DNA of 64,000 nt from CAMCXT01 sp040403315. GTDB lineage: Bacteria > Bacteroidota > Bacteroidia > M30B66. Of this stretch, positions 34,332 to 43,860 are shown in pieces. The position numbers were made by a program, and so were the translations under genes. The notes under the pieces were generated by a model, which saw only the letters and a program-made list of their open reading frames with translations, had not been told where the DNA came from and searched no databases. The stretch lies in contig JBBAKX010000004.1 of the NCBI GenBank assembly GCA_040403315.1, positions 124,001-188,000 of the forward strand, given 5' to 3'. Every line of letters begins with the position of its first letter. Position 1 is the first letter of the stretch.

Positions 34332-35744
34332 TTAGAAGGTAATAGCGTTGCCCTGATAAAAATCGAGCACTTTAATCCGTAAAATAAGTTCGTAACGGGC
34401 TTGTGCTAAAGATGATTTGGCCGTTACAAGTTGATTGCGTGAATTGTTGAATTCGAAAATGCTGATCACACCAGCATCAAAACGTTGTTGCATGTATCCA
34501 AAAGCTTCTTGGGTGGCATTGAGAGAAACTTCTGCAGCTTGGTAGCGCTCAAAGGCGGCGCGGGCATCGAACCAAGCAGTTTGAATATCGCGGCGCAATT
34601 GATTGCGTTGGATTTGGGCATTGATACGGGCAGATTCAAGGTTGATTTTTTGAAGACTCACCTGAGATCTCGTTCTGAGATTATTGAAAATAGGTACGTT
34701 CAGCGACAAACCGAAAGTACGGTTGAAGTTCTGATCGAGCTGATCGTTGAATGGTGTGAGTTCGGTGATAGGCACATCTACATCTACAATGATGGGCACA
34801 CCGCCGATGCTCCCGAAGTTTTGCTGTTGGGTGGTGGTTCCAACTATTTTGCGCGACAATTCAGAGTATCCAGTACCAAAGCCACCAAAAGCTGAAATTG
34901 AAGGCAGATAGCCCCCTTTTAGGGATTTCAAAGTGAGCTCGGCAGTTTGCACATTCCAATCGGCACTTTGAATGCCTGGTTGATTTTCGACCGCAACTAT
35001 ATAAAGCGCTTTGGCTTGATAAGCGGGCAATGCTGTGGTGATCTTACTAAAATCGGGCGCTTGGATGCTGAACTGATCAGGATCTTCTATTTGTAGCAAT
35101 TGCGCCAAAGTGAGCAATGCCAATCCTTCGCGGTTACGGGCATTAACAACGTTTAGTACTTCATTCGACTCGTTCGCTTCTACTTGCAACAGATCACCTT
35201 TGGCTGTTCTGCCAGCATCAAAAAGCAACTTAGCTCTTTGGGTTTGTTGTTTGGCAAGTTCTAATTGACTTTCGGCAATAACCATTAATTCCTCTGCCAA
35301 GAGCGCATTCAAAAAGGCATTCGTAACTTGAAGCGCAATGTCGTTCTTGAGTTGATCGTTGCTAAATTTTGCAGCTTTCACGCCCGCTTGATTCGCTTGG
35401 ATGCTTCTGAGGTTTGTGAGTCCACTAAAGAGATTCACACCCGAACTCAAGCTGAAATTTTGCGAAAGCACACGTTGATCGGCAAATTGGTTGGTAAAGG
35501 GATCGATCCTTCGACCTGTATTATAAGTGTGGTTCGCGCTACCGTTTAAAGTAGGCAGCACTTGTGCTTTGGATTGTAGCAAATTCACTTCAGCTTGCTT
35601 AAGCTGCAGTTCGTTCTGTGAAAGTTGCAGGTTGTTTCCCCAAGCCTGATCGATGCATTCTTGGATTGTATATCGTTTAACGGTTTGGCCGCTAAGCTGC
35701 ACGCAACCAGAAAGTGCGATAAATAATAGGAGGATTGTTTTCAT
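34332..35744 (-). CDS. TolC family outer membrane efflux channel
   Basis: The 470-residue precursor has a signal peptide (MKTILLLFIALSGCVQLSGQ, Cys at 14) and long helices with the TolC repeat (WGNNLQLSQNELQLKQAEVNLLQSKAQVLP, NGSANHTYNTG, and the second repeat QRFDAGVISIFEFNNSRNQLVTAKSSLAQARYE). It forms the outer membrane exit duct for the adaptor encoded 2 nt downstream. The operon order is TolC, adaptor, tsaB. Confidence 0.9.
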   Translation of the reverse strand: MKTILLLFIALSGCVQLSGQTVKRYTIQECIDQAWGNNLQLSQNELQLKQAEVNLLQSKAQVLPTLNGSANHTYNTGRRIDPFTNQFADQRVLSQNFSLSSGVNLFSGLTNLRSIQANQAGVKAAKFSNDQLKNDIALQVTNAFLNALLAEELMVIAESQLELAKQQTQRAKLLFDAGRTAKGDLLQVEANESNEVLNVVNARNREGLALLTLAQLLQIEDPDQFSIQAPDFSKITTALPAYQAKALYIVAVENQPGIQSADWNVQTAELTLKSLKGGYLPSISAFGGFGTGYSELSRKIVGTTTQQQNFGSIGGVPIIVDVDVPITELTPFNDQLDQNFNRTFGLSLNVPIFNNLRTRSQVSLQKINLESARINAQIQRNQLRRDIQTAWFDARAAFERYQAAEVSLNATQEAFGYMQQRFDAGVISIFEFNNSRNQLVTAKSSLAQARYELILRIKVLDFYQGNAITF

Positions 35745-35911
35745 TTATATAGAAGCAAAGGTAAACTTATGCGAGTAGTTCAATCTTTCAGAATGAAAAA
35801 AATTGCACGAAAAGCAAGCGCATCACTTTCAACCATCGAAACAATCCGAAGATCTATTTAATTCACTGTAAATCAAATCCTTAACTTGATGAATTTAAGC
35901 TAGCTTCCAAC

Positions 35912-37234
35912 CTATTTCATCAACCACTTGTACAAGTCGTTTCCGTTGGCATACACAAGCAAAGACAACAAAAGAACCATACCAACTAACTGTGCCCGCT
36001 CGAGTAATTTCTCGGACGGTTTACGGCCTGTAATCATTTCCCCGATAAGGAAAACCACGTGACCACCATCGAGTGCAGGAATGGGTAGAATGTTCATGAA
36101 TGCCAACACGATCGACAAGAAAGCTGTGAAGCTCCAGAATTGACGCCAATCCCAGTCTTTGTCGAACTGCTTAGCAATGGCAGCAAAACCACCCACTTGC
36201 TTGGCGCCTTCCTTGGTGAAAACGAGTTTAAACTGTTTCACATAGTTTTTAAGCGTTGCTAAACCTTCGTTTATCCCCGCAGGGAAAGACGCGAAAAAGC
36301 CATACTTGATTGTTTCTACGTTGATGAATTTTTCTGGTCCGTAAGGAGCAAAACCGATTTTCCCTTCTGAACTAATACTTAGGTTAAGGCTCAGAGTATC
36401 TTTTCCGCGAAGCACTGTAACATCGGTAGTTTTGCCTTTCTGGATTTTCAATTCGTTTTGTAAATCCGAGAAAAACTTCGTTGACACTCCCGCTACAGCA
36501 ACAATTCGATCATCCTTGCGCAAGCCTGCTTTGAAATTTTCTGTTGAATCAGGAATTTCGGCTACAACTGCTGGAAATGCAGGGAAAAACAATTTGGGTT
36601 CTTTTTGACCGATCACTTTTTCCGCGAAATCTTTGGCCATTGGGATCTTCACTTCTTCACCTCCACGATTTACCATCACAAAAGTTGGATTATCGAGCAA
36701 CAAAGCCAGATTGGCTTCTTGGAAATGCTTTGGTTTGGTGCCATTCACTTCTAGTAGTACATCTCCTGTTCTAAAGCCTGCCGAAAGCGCTAAGCTATCG
36801 CTCACCATGATGCCGTCTTTCGCATTTTTGATAGGCAATATTTCCTTCCCCCAAACGAACAAAACGATGGCATAAAGGAGCATCCCAAGAATCAAATTCA
36901 CGGTTACACCACCAATCATGATGATCAATCGTTGCCAAGCTGGCTTCGACCTGAACTCCCACGGTTGAGCTGGAAGTGACATCTGTTCTTTGTCCATCGA
37001 TTCATCCACCATTCCCGAAATCTTCACATAACCTCCCAAAGGCAACCAGCCGATTCCATACTCAGTATCTCCTTTTTTCACCTTGAAAAGTGAAAACCAT
37101 GGATCGAAGAAGAGGTAGAATTTCTCTACTCGTGTTTTGAAAAGTCTTGCAGGAATAAAATGCCCCATTTCGTGAAGAACCACGAGAATCGAAAGGCTAA
37201 GAATCAATTGGGCAATAATGATGAGAACGTCCAT
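35912..37234 (-). CDS. rseP: RIP metalloprotease RseP (site-2 protease)
   Basis: The 440-residue integral membrane protease has HEMGH at 21-25 in the first helix, two PDZ regions between about 130 and 320, and the third zinc ligand in LDGGH near the C-terminus. RseP proteins cleave anti-sigma factors or signal peptides within the membrane. The next gene upstream (dxr) ends 56 nt before its start, the dxr-rseP order common in Bacteroidota. Confidence 0.93.
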   Translation of the reverse strand: MDVLIIIAQLILSLSILVVLHEMGHFIPARLFKTRVEKFYLFFDPWFSLFKVKKGDTEYGIGWLPLGGYVKISGMVDESMDKEQMSLPAQPWEFRSKPAWQRLIIMIGGVTVNLILGMLLYAIVLFVWGKEILPIKNAKDGIMVSDSLALSAGFRTGDVLLEVNGTKPKHFQEANLALLLDNPTFVMVNRGGEEVKIPMAKDFAEKVIGQKEPKLFFPAFPAVVAEIPDSTENFKAGLRKDDRIVAVAGVSTKFFSDLQNELKIQKGKTTDVTVLRGKDTLSLNLSISSEGKIGFAPYGPEKFINVETIKYGFFASFPAGINEGLATLKNYVKQFKLVFTKEGAKQVGGFAAIAKQFDKDWDWRQFWSFTAFLSIVLAFMNILPIPALDGGHVVFLIGEMITGRKPSEKLLERAQLVGMVLLLSLLVYANGNDLYKWLMK

Positions 37235-37290
37235 CAGGAATTAAATAAGGTTTGCAAAAGTAGGGAATTGATTGATGATCTTGGGGTAAA

Positions 37291-38469
37291 TCAACAAACC
37301 ATTTGGGCTGCTTTCTCTTTGGCTATTTCGCGGGTTTCGCGGTCAGTATTCACATACGTTTCATACGTTGGCTTTGCCACAAACGCGATGGTTTCCATAC
37401 AATGTTGCACCAAATCGCTCATGTCAAGAAATCCAATTTGTCGGTTTAAAAAGGCTGCGACTGCAATTTCATTTGCCGCATTGAGGATGCAAGGCATGTT
37501 TCCGCCTTGGCGCATAGCGTCGAATGCCAAATCGAGATTTCTGAATGTATTTCGGTCTGGAGCTTCGAAAGTAAGTGATGGATAATTCATGAAATCGAAC
37601 CTCGGAAAATCGGTCTGCAAACGCTTCGGATAAGTGAGTGCATATTGAATCGGAAGCTTCATATCAGGCAATCCCATTTGAGCTTTCATCGAACCATCGT
37701 TAAACTGCACTATACTATGTACAATGCTTTGTGGATGTACGATAACATCAATTTGGTCGGCTCGAAGATTAAACAACCATTTCGCTTCAATTACTTCAAG
37801 GCCTTTGTTCATCAACGATGCAGAGTCAATAGTGATTTTGGCTCCCATCTCCCAGTTGGGATGCTTCAAGGCTTGTTCGCGGGTCACGGCGCGCAAAAAA
37901 TCAGTGTCTTTTCCTCTAAACGGACCGCCAGAAGCGGTGAGATAAATTTTCTCGATTTTATTTTCCCATTCTCCAGCAAGGCATTGAAAAATCGCCGAAT
38001 GTTCAGAATCGACAGGATAGATATTTACACCTTTTTCCTTCGCCAAAACGGTGATTAGCTCACCTGCAACTACCAAGGTTTCTTTGTTCGCCAAAGCAAT
38101 ATGCTTTCCTGCGTTAATGGCTGCAACGGTAGGTCGTAAACCAGCATAGCCCATACAAGCGGTAAGTACAATCTGTGTAGATTCTTGTTCCATCATTTGT
38201 ACGATGGCATCATCACCTGCAAAAACCTTAATTGGCAAGGCATTTAGCGCATCACGCACCTCGGTGTACTTTTCTTCATTGCCAACAACGACTGTTCCGG
38301 GTAGAAACTCTTGTGCCTGTTGAATCAACAATTCGGCATTCGAATGACCAATCAAACAATCAAGTTCGAAATAATCAGGATTTGCGCGCACTACATCAAG
38401 TGCCTGTGTTCCTATAGATCCAGTAGATCCAAGGATGGTAAGGTGTTTTTTCGGGGCAAGCTGACTCAT
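37291..38469 (-). CDS. dxr: 1-deoxy-D-xylulose 5-phosphate reductoisomerase
   Basis: The 392-residue enzyme (start ATG 38469, MSQLAPKKHLTILGSTGSIG) has the NADPH motif GSTGSIG, LANKETLVVAGE, PVDSEHSAIFQCL, ITIDSASLMNKGLEVIEAKWLF and VHPQSIVHSIV. It makes MEP, the second step of non-mevalonate isoprenoid synthesis. An in-frame upstream start (38556) runs into the short tandem repeats and is rejected. It is followed by rseP. Confidence 0.94.
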   Translation of the reverse strand: MSQLAPKKHLTILGSTGSIGTQALDVVRANPDYFELDCLIGHSNAELLIQQAQEFLPGTVVVGNEEKYTEVRDALNALPIKVFAGDDAIVQMMEQESTQIVLTACMGYAGLRPTVAAINAGKHIALANKETLVVAGELITVLAKEKGVNIYPVDSEHSAIFQCLAGEWENKIEKIYLTASGGPFRGKDTDFLRAVTREQALKHPNWEMGAKITIDSASLMNKGLEVIEAKWLFNLRADQIDVIVHPQSIVHSIVQFNDGSMKAQMGLPDMKLPIQYALTYPKRLQTDFPRFDFMNYPSLTFEAPDRNTFRNLDLAFDAMRQGGNMPCILNAANEIAVAAFLNRQIGFLDMSDLVQHCMETIAFVAKPTYETYVNTDRETREIAKEKAAQMVC

Positions 38470-38511
38470 TGTGCAAAGAACGCAAAAAAGAAGGCTAGCG
38501 CGAGAATAGAT

Positions 38512-38585
38512 GTTAGTCTTGAGTATAAAGTACAAAGTCTTGAGTATAAAGTACAAAGTCTAAGGACTTCAGACTAAAGACTAAC
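38512..38585 (+). repeat. inverted-repeat-flanked 21-bp tandem duplication
   Basis: Two adjacent 21-bp copies of AGTCTTGAGTATAAAGTACAA lie at 38515-38535 and 38536-38556. They are flanked by 9-bp inverted repeats (GTTAGTCTT at 38512-38520, AAGACTAAC at 38577-38585). A further AGTCT/AGACT palindrome lies at 38557-38575. Such short repeats recur in Bacteroidota intergenic DNA. This one marks the left edge of the accessory region. Confidence 0.65.
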
Positions 38586-39074
38586 CAGGGCGCGCCCCTG
38601 TGGGTCACGTGCTTGGCTATAGGCTGCTCCGTAAACTTCGCAGCGCTATTTGCCTCGTCCGTTCGCGCAGGACCTCGATTCAAATGAACCGATGATTTTA
38701 TTGCAATACATCAAGGCAATTGAAGATTTTACAGGTATTCCAACAAGATATTGTTTCGATGATAAATCCTGAAAATTAAATACCAAACTAACTATCAAAG
38801 TTTTACAAGCAAAAACGGCAGATGGAAACTGAGGTTAAACACAATAAATAAAATAATCATCGCATTGATTTTGTGAATATTAACCCCTTTTGAAACGGTT
38901 ATAATCGTTTATATCCGACTAGAATTTGTTGGATAAAAACTAGAATCTTAGATTGCCCCTTGGGAAGGGGATAGTTGGGTTTTCCCTAAAAAATAAAATT
39001 TATAAGTTAATAGAAAGTTATGAACGACACTTTTTCATAACCAATCTAATTGGCAATAAATTAAACTTATTGAT
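38586..39074 (+). other. non-coding stretch with a GC-rich relic and a possible gene tail
   Basis: Bases 38587-38690 are far more G/C-rich than their surroundings and include CAGGGCGCGCCCCTG, a near palindrome. Right after it one frame reads SNEPMILLQYIKAIEDFTG to a stop at about 38772, which looks like the C-terminus of a protein whose body is missing; I cannot name it. A CCCCTTGGGAAGGGG hairpin is at 38956-38970. The rest is AT-rich and shows no gene. This looks like the scar of an insertion or deletion. Confidence 0.5.
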
Positions 39075-39124
39075 TTACTTGCAGAAATACCTAGAAAAGG
39101 CGAAAATTCCGAGTTTGATTGCCT

Positions 39125-39487
39125 TCAAATAAATAAATAGATAAGGACAGCATAGACCAATATTGGCAGAGCTACGCAAATCCAAACAGATGTAGCGAAA
39201 TAATTGCTTCCGAAGCGATTGAAATAGTTTAAGAATCGCACAGATCTTAAAAAGAGAGCATCGGAAAAAGTGACGGAATCCCGACAACCTAGCATAAACC
39301 CCAATGCAACAAATAAAAATGCAAATTTCAAATAATGAACGCCTAAGCCATAATCAATAAGCGCAAGCCAGGAAAAGGGAATACATAAATAATATAGAAC
39401 AATGTTGATTTCATTGTAAGTACGCCCTGTCTTTGAAGCAATATAATACAGGCTTCTAGCAACAATTGAAAAAATACGGTTGATCAT
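39125..39487 (-). CDS. small multi-pass membrane protein of unknown function
   Basis: Starting at the ATG at 39487 (MINRIFSIVARSLYY) it has about 120 residues with three or four hydrophobic stretches (about 28-45, 50-65, 100-120). Between them lies LGCRDSVTFSDALFLRSVRFLNYFNRFGSNY, with a conserved-looking Asn/Tyr segment. I recall similar Bacteroidota proteins, all uncharacterised. It is alone on this strand in the island and diverges from the 39724 gene. Confidence 0.65.
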   Translation of the reverse strand: MINRIFSIVARSLYYIASKTGRTYNEINIVLYYLCIPFSWLALIDYGLGVHYLKFAFLFVALGFMLGCRDSVTFSDALFLRSVRFLNYFNRFGSNYFATSVWICVALPILVYAVLIYLFI

Positions 39488-39654
39488 AGATATCGAATTA
39501 ATATAGATGAGAAACAAAGTGGAGGAGTTAACTGCAACCTATTTGCATGTAAGTTAAAAATATGAGTGAAGAGTAATACTCATTTTGAAGTCTGGCTAAA
39601 TTTTGGGACACACTAAAAGAGACAGTTACGGTATTTTTTAATTTTTTAATTCCT

Positions 39655-39662
39655 TATTTTTG
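39655..39662 (+). promoter_or_regulatory. -7 box of the 39724 gene
   Basis: TATTTTTG matches TAnnTTTG, giving a predicted leader of about 57 nt. No clear TTTG sits at the -33 position. Confidence 0.5.
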
Positions 39663-39723
39663 ACAAAGAAAGAAATATTATCTATTTTTTGCGTTTGCAA
39701 TCAACATGAGTTCAAACTAAAAT

Positions 39724-41613
39724 ATGAAATTTAACGATAGCCATAAAGCCGTCTTCCTTCCTGTTTGCGAAAAAGTACTTTGTCAATACAAAGGCTTTGT
39801 GATGAACAATGAAATGTGTCAAGAAATATCGGAAAATGATGTATTTTACATTAAAAAAGATTATACACACAATGAACCTTTGGGGAATCTAAAAAAAATA
39901 ATTATAGTTTTTCTGATACTGCCGTTTCTTCCCTTCATCATTATAGGGGCAATAATTGATACAATAAATAACAATGAGAGATTCCTGAGCATACTCGGGA
40001 ATATAATGATCACCATATTGGGATTATTTTTCAGAAATAGAATTACTATTACTTCTGAAAAATACAAGAAAGAACGTTACAAAGAAATCGTAGAAGAGGA
40101 TATTCCTGGTTTTATAAAGCATTGCCACTCACACTTTGCAAAAGTTTATCTCTATTCCTATACCGAATTAACTTCAAGTGATCAACAAAGAGTAAATGAG
40201 TTGATTGGAAATGGTTCTGTGCAAGGGATACAAATCATTGAAAGCCTTTCAGACCTTTCTACGCTGATTCAAGAGCATAAAATATCTGTTCATAATTCTT
40301 TTCTTGTTTTACTTTCTGAAGATTTAATCGAAGTGAAAAACGCAAAGAAATTGGGTTTTAGCGATTTGTTTGTGTCAAATAAAATTGGAGTCTGGGGCAA
40401 AAGGAATTTCAATGGAAAAAGCTCGTTAAGTTGGAATAGCAGGGAAACATTAGTATCGATGAAAGAAAATGTCTTCCATTATATCCATGCAAAGAAGAAT
40501 GTTTATTTCGATAACCAAACTGTCGTTTTTATTGAAGAAGAAAAGGATGACTTTCTCAATAAATATATATCTCAAAACTATGATAATCTTTGCACCAGAT
40601 TCCATGAAAAAGGAATGCGATTTATTTATTTCCCTTCATTAAAGGATGGATTATCTGAACTTCCTGAAAATATATACTCCTACTTAAAAATAAAAATCCC
40701 ATATCTATACAACTTACAAGACAATGAAATAAAAGAACTTATTACAGAATTCATAGCAAATATTGATGAGGAATCATTTGTTAAATATTGCATTGAACCA
40801 CTTGAATTGCCTTATTTCAGAAGACCTTGCTTGTTAAGAAGCATGTCTAGTGGTTGGAAAAATACTGAGAATCGATTTACCTATAAACCACTAATCTATA
40901 GTTCAGAAGAAGATCTGGACAACCTTTTCGACCAGTATTTTTTACAGCTTGTAATACCCGATGACGAAGATGGGGTTCGCTACAGAAGAGAATCACCGCC
41001 TCCAGAATACGAAAGTGATTACCACTTTTATAGAGATGCATTTAAAGATGAGCCAGAACTTAAAGAGAAAATAGATCAGCTTAAAGCACAAGGCAATTAC
41101 GGTGTTCTAGCCGAAGCAGTTATCTACATGATGGCGACACTAAAAAATGTTAAACCGGAAATACTTCAAAAAATTCAGCCATTAATTGAAGGTAGAGATT
41201 TAGAAAAAAAAGCGGAAGTATTAAGCCCAATCTATATCGACAAAGAAAATCGCATATTTCTACCATCTTATGGAAACAGGGAAATAAAACTCCATGCCTT
41301 GCCCAAAACAGTCTACTTCCTTTTCCTGAAAAACCCTGGCGGAATTCGCTTTAAAGAAATTCACTTGCATAAGAAAGAATTAATGGAGATTTATGCCGAT
41401 ATAAGTCCTAAAAGCGACTTAGAAAGTATGAGAAAATCGATTGATGATTTAGTGGATAGCACCAATCCTTCGTTGAATCAAAAATGCAGTCGAATTCGAC
41501 AAGAAATCTTAAGCATTATTGATGAACCATTAGCAAAGTATTACTATATAGATGGGTATAGGGGCGAAGAAAAGAAGATCAAAATTGATCCATCCTATAT
41601 ACATTTTGAGTAG
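39724..41613 (+). CDS. large membrane-anchored protein of unknown function
   Basis: The 629-residue protein has a soluble N-terminus (1-55), two hydrophobic helices (about 57-80 and 88-108) and a large cytoplasmic-looking part. The last 130 residues (LSPIYIDKENRIFLP to PSYIHFE) include KTVYFLFLKNPGGIRFKEI, DDLVDSTNPSLNQKCSRIR and YYIDGYRGEEKKI, a block I recall from many Bacteroidota hypothetical proteins. No catalytic motif is visible. It stands 250 nt upstream of the WYL regulator. Codons are AT-rich. Confidence 0.75.
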   Translation: MKFNDSHKAVFLPVCEKVLCQYKGFVMNNEMCQEISENDVFYIKKDYTHNEPLGNLKKIIIVFLILPFLPFIIIGAIIDTINNNERFLSILGNIMITILGLFFRNRITITSEKYKKERYKEIVEEDIPGFIKHCHSHFAKVYLYSYTELTSSDQQRVNELIGNGSVQGIQIIESLSDLSTLIQEHKISVHNSFLVLLSEDLIEVKNAKKLGFSDLFVSNKIGVWGKRNFNGKSSLSWNSRETLVSMKENVFHYIHAKKNVYFDNQTVVFIEEEKDDFLNKYISQNYDNLCTRFHEKGMRFIYFPSLKDGLSELPENIYSYLKIKIPYLYNLQDNEIKELITEFIANIDEESFVKYCIEPLELPYFRRPCLLRSMSSGWKNTENRFTYKPLIYSSEEDLDNLFDQYFLQLVIPDDEDGVRYRRESPPPEYESDYHFYRDAFKDEPELKEKIDQLKAQGNYGVLAEAVIYMMATLKNVKPEILQKIQPLIEGRDLEKKAEVLSPIYIDKENRIFLPSYGNREIKLHALPKTVYFLFLKNPGGIRFKEIHLHKKELMEIYADISPKSDLESMRKSIDDLVDSTNPSLNQKCSRIRQEILSIIDEPLAKYYYIDGYRGEEKKIKIDPSYIHFE

Positions 41614-41863
41614 GCAATAAGTTTGAGTATAAATACCTATTCGACACTACAGTAGTCCATTCATTATCCAAGACCTTAATTTTATATTTATGATAATGTG
41701 ATCGTTAAAGTAAAATTACTACACTGCAAGGTTGCAGAAATCAGGATAGCATTTTAAAGGAAAATACATTTGCTTTCGGTTTTAAACATTAAGACCTAAA
41801 CCTATTATTCAATTTGCAAATACAATGCAAGCGCCTGCTGCATGTTTGCTTTCTAGATGAAGT

Positions 41864-42856
41864 ATGCCAGTTAATAAAAGCGCCTTAATTAGATATATGG
41901 CTTTGGATCGATGTCTCCAGAGAAAATATCGTCCATATACGCTTGAAGGCTTACTGAGAGAAGTGAATAGATGCCTTGAAGAAGCCGGTTATAGTCAATC
42001 GGATAGTATTGCATTAAGAACTCTCTATGCAGATTTGAAATTCATGGAAAGTGAGGCAGGATTTGCGGCTCCAATCATTAGAGATAAAAAGAATGGACAT
42101 AAATTGTATTACTACGATGATCCAGAATTTTCAGCCATTGGAGTGTATTCATCGCTTCACAATGAAGGCTTGGAGCTAATTGCCCACAGCAAAGGAATCC
42201 TTCCATTTGAATGGATTACGGAACGTTTATACAATACCAAGCATCCTTTAATTAAAAAAAGAACGCTCATTCGTTTTACGCACAATCCATTTGTTGCCGG
42301 ACAAGCTTGGGTAAAGAAATTATATGATCTCATCCTTGAGCAAGTAGCTGTCAAAATTGAGTTAACCGTTAACGACAAACCATCTAATTACGACCTACAC
42401 CCTTGGCAAATTAGAGAGCACAAAGGGAGGTGGTTTTCACTGGGAAAAGCAATCAATGCATCCATTACACCGGTTATTATTGCATTAGCAGACATACATT
42501 CCATAGAACCCAATACTGATATAATTTATCTCCCTCCTTTAGAAACCGATTGGGATGAATTATTTGAAGATTGCATTGGTCCAATTCCTCCCATAGGTGA
42601 AAAGCCAGAGTTAATAAAACTCATAGCCAATAACCATATAGATAAATTTCTCCAAAATAAACCATTGCACCATTCACAAAAAAGAAGAAAACTAGAAGAA
42701 AACCAAGTTGAGTATCAATTCAAACTCATATTGGACAATGAGCTAGAAAGGCAATTATTGATGCTTGGCCCTGGAATAAGTGTTGCAAAGCCAGAAAATC
42801 TGCGAAATCGAATGAAAGAGATCACAAAACAAATGCACACTATTTATTTAGAATAA
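41864..42856 (+). CDS. WYL domain transcriptional regulator
   Basis: The 330-residue protein has an N-terminal winged-helix region (about 1-85, with the recognition-like LRTLYADLKFME) and a WYL domain with HPWQIREHKGRWFSLG at 179-194. The C-terminal WCX-like extension ends QMHTIYLE. WYL regulators bind nucleic acids or small ligands and often control phage-defence or stress genes. It is followed by a 99-bp inverted-repeat element and then an operon of small proteins, which it could control. This is inference from position. Confidence 0.85.
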   Translation: MPVNKSALIRYMALDRCLQRKYRPYTLEGLLREVNRCLEEAGYSQSDSIALRTLYADLKFMESEAGFAAPIIRDKKNGHKLYYYDDPEFSAIGVYSSLHNEGLELIAHSKGILPFEWITERLYNTKHPLIKKRTLIRFTHNPFVAGQAWVKKLYDLILEQVAVKIELTVNDKPSNYDLHPWQIREHKGRWFSLGKAINASITPVIIALADIHSIEPNTDIIYLPPLETDWDELFEDCIGPIPPIGEKPELIKLIANNHIDKFLQNKPLHHSQKRRKLEENQVEYQFKLILDNELERQLLMLGPGISVAKPENLRNRMKEITKQMHTIYLE

Positions 42857-42932
42857 ATGTCAATATGCAAAAAGAGCGCACACTCACTTTAGAAATTTGA
42901 AATCCTTATTAGACGGTAGAATAGTTATGCTC

Positions 42933-43031
42933 ACCAAGGGCTATTGCTTTCTTTTCTACTTCCTAAATGAAATTGAAAAGAGCTTTATGATTAAAGCGAA
43001 TAGTTAAATCTATTAAGCAATAGCCTTTGGT
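42933..43031 (+). repeat. 99-bp inverted-repeat element upstream of the small-protein operon
   Basis: ACCAAGGGCTATTGCTT (42933-42949) and the arm at 43015-43031 are complementary over 17 bases with one mismatch and 65 nt between them. It sits in the 204-nt gap between the WYL regulator and the 43061 gene. It could be a long hairpin in the leader, a regulator site, or a MITE-like element. It lacks a T tract, so it is not a simple terminator. Confidence 0.6.
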
Positions 43032-43060
43032 TTAACTCCTAACACAAACAATAAAATTCA

Positions 43061-43456
43061 ATGTGGAATAAAATTATGGTTGTAGCAGAATGGTTTGGCG
43101 AAATGGCCGAACGCTACAAATCAATACGTGATTTTAACAAAGCTGCTAAATACTCTTTTGTATCTGGAAATGCTCCTACTCTACTCGAAGTAAAGATAAC
43201 AAAGGGTGACAGCAATTTTAAGCATGCATTTTCGAAATGGATGGGAGGAGGATTTAGAATAAAAGCATTAGCTGGAAGACCTATGAGCAATATAGAACTC
43301 CGCGAAATTGGAGGTATAGTCCTTGATAATGAAGAGCTTGTAAGAAAGCTTGTTTCTCTAGGATGGGACACGCTTGAAATTCATTCTAATGAAGGAACAC
43401 AAGGGTTAAAGTGGCCATTAAAAGATTACGCAAGACTCGGAGGATTTTTAAAATAA
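43061..43456 (+). CDS. small protein of unknown function
   Basis: The 131-residue soluble protein opens MWNKIMVVAEWFGEMAERYKS and has LLEVKITKGDSNFKHAFSKW, GGGFRIKALAG and LGWDTLEIHSNEGTQGLKWPL. The conserved-looking GW-D-L-E-H block recalls Bacteroidota proteins of unknown role. No known domain is recognised. It is the first gene of a run with tiny gaps (6, 2, 12 nt), so it is an operon with the J-domain gene. Confidence 0.7.
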   Translation: MWNKIMVVAEWFGEMAERYKSIRDFNKAAKYSFVSGNAPTLLEVKITKGDSNFKHAFSKWMGGGFRIKALAGRPMSNIELREIGGIVLDNEELVRKLVSLGWDTLEIHSNEGTQGLKWPLKDYARLGGFLK

Positions 43457-43462
43457 GCATTC

Positions 43463-43858
43463 ATGATATCAGAATTCATTCATAATCATTCCATTATACT
43501 TCTCAAAATATGCTCGATATTGGCATTTATCGAGTTGGTTATAATCTTAGCATTGATTAGATATACTTTAAAAAATCGCAACAAATTAAGTGATGAAGAA
43601 TTGTCACAACTTGAAAAATTAAAAGATGCCAAGCGTGCAGATATTGATATGAATGGCCTCCTAGACAGCATCAATAATTCGAAAGCAATACACAGAGAAC
43701 TTATTACGAAATGCCACCCTGACAGATTTATAGATCAAGGCTTGAGAGAAAAGGCGAATGCTATTATCCAGGAGATAAACCAAAATAAAAACAATTACTC
43801 AGTATTGGTTCAATTAAAAAGTAAAGCGGAACAAGAACTAAACATTCAATTCAACTAA
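43463..43858 (+). CDS. membrane-anchored J-domain-like protein
   Basis: The 131-residue protein has an N-terminal membrane helix (about 11-32), a basic linker, and a C-terminal J-like segment with the HPD motif at 85-87 (TKCHPDRF) between two helices (IHRELI... and REKANAIIQEINQNKNNYSVLVQLKSKAEQEL). J-domains stimulate Hsp70 (DnaK). A truncated J-domain with an N-terminal anchor would bring DnaK to the inner membrane. The adjacent gene starts 2 nt after the stop. Confidence 0.75.
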   Translation: MISEFIHNHSIILLKICSILAFIELVIILALIRYTLKNRNKLSDEELSQLEKLKDAKRADIDMNGLLDSINNSKAIHRELITKCHPDRFIDQGLREKANAIIQEINQNKNNYSVLVQLKSKAEQELNIQFN

Positions 43859-43860
43859 AG

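Noticed and set aside
38469..38556. Longer N-terminus for Dxr from the upstream in-frame start
   Set aside because: The extension is translated from tandem repeat DNA and has no family similarity; the NADPH motif begins right after the ATG at 38469.
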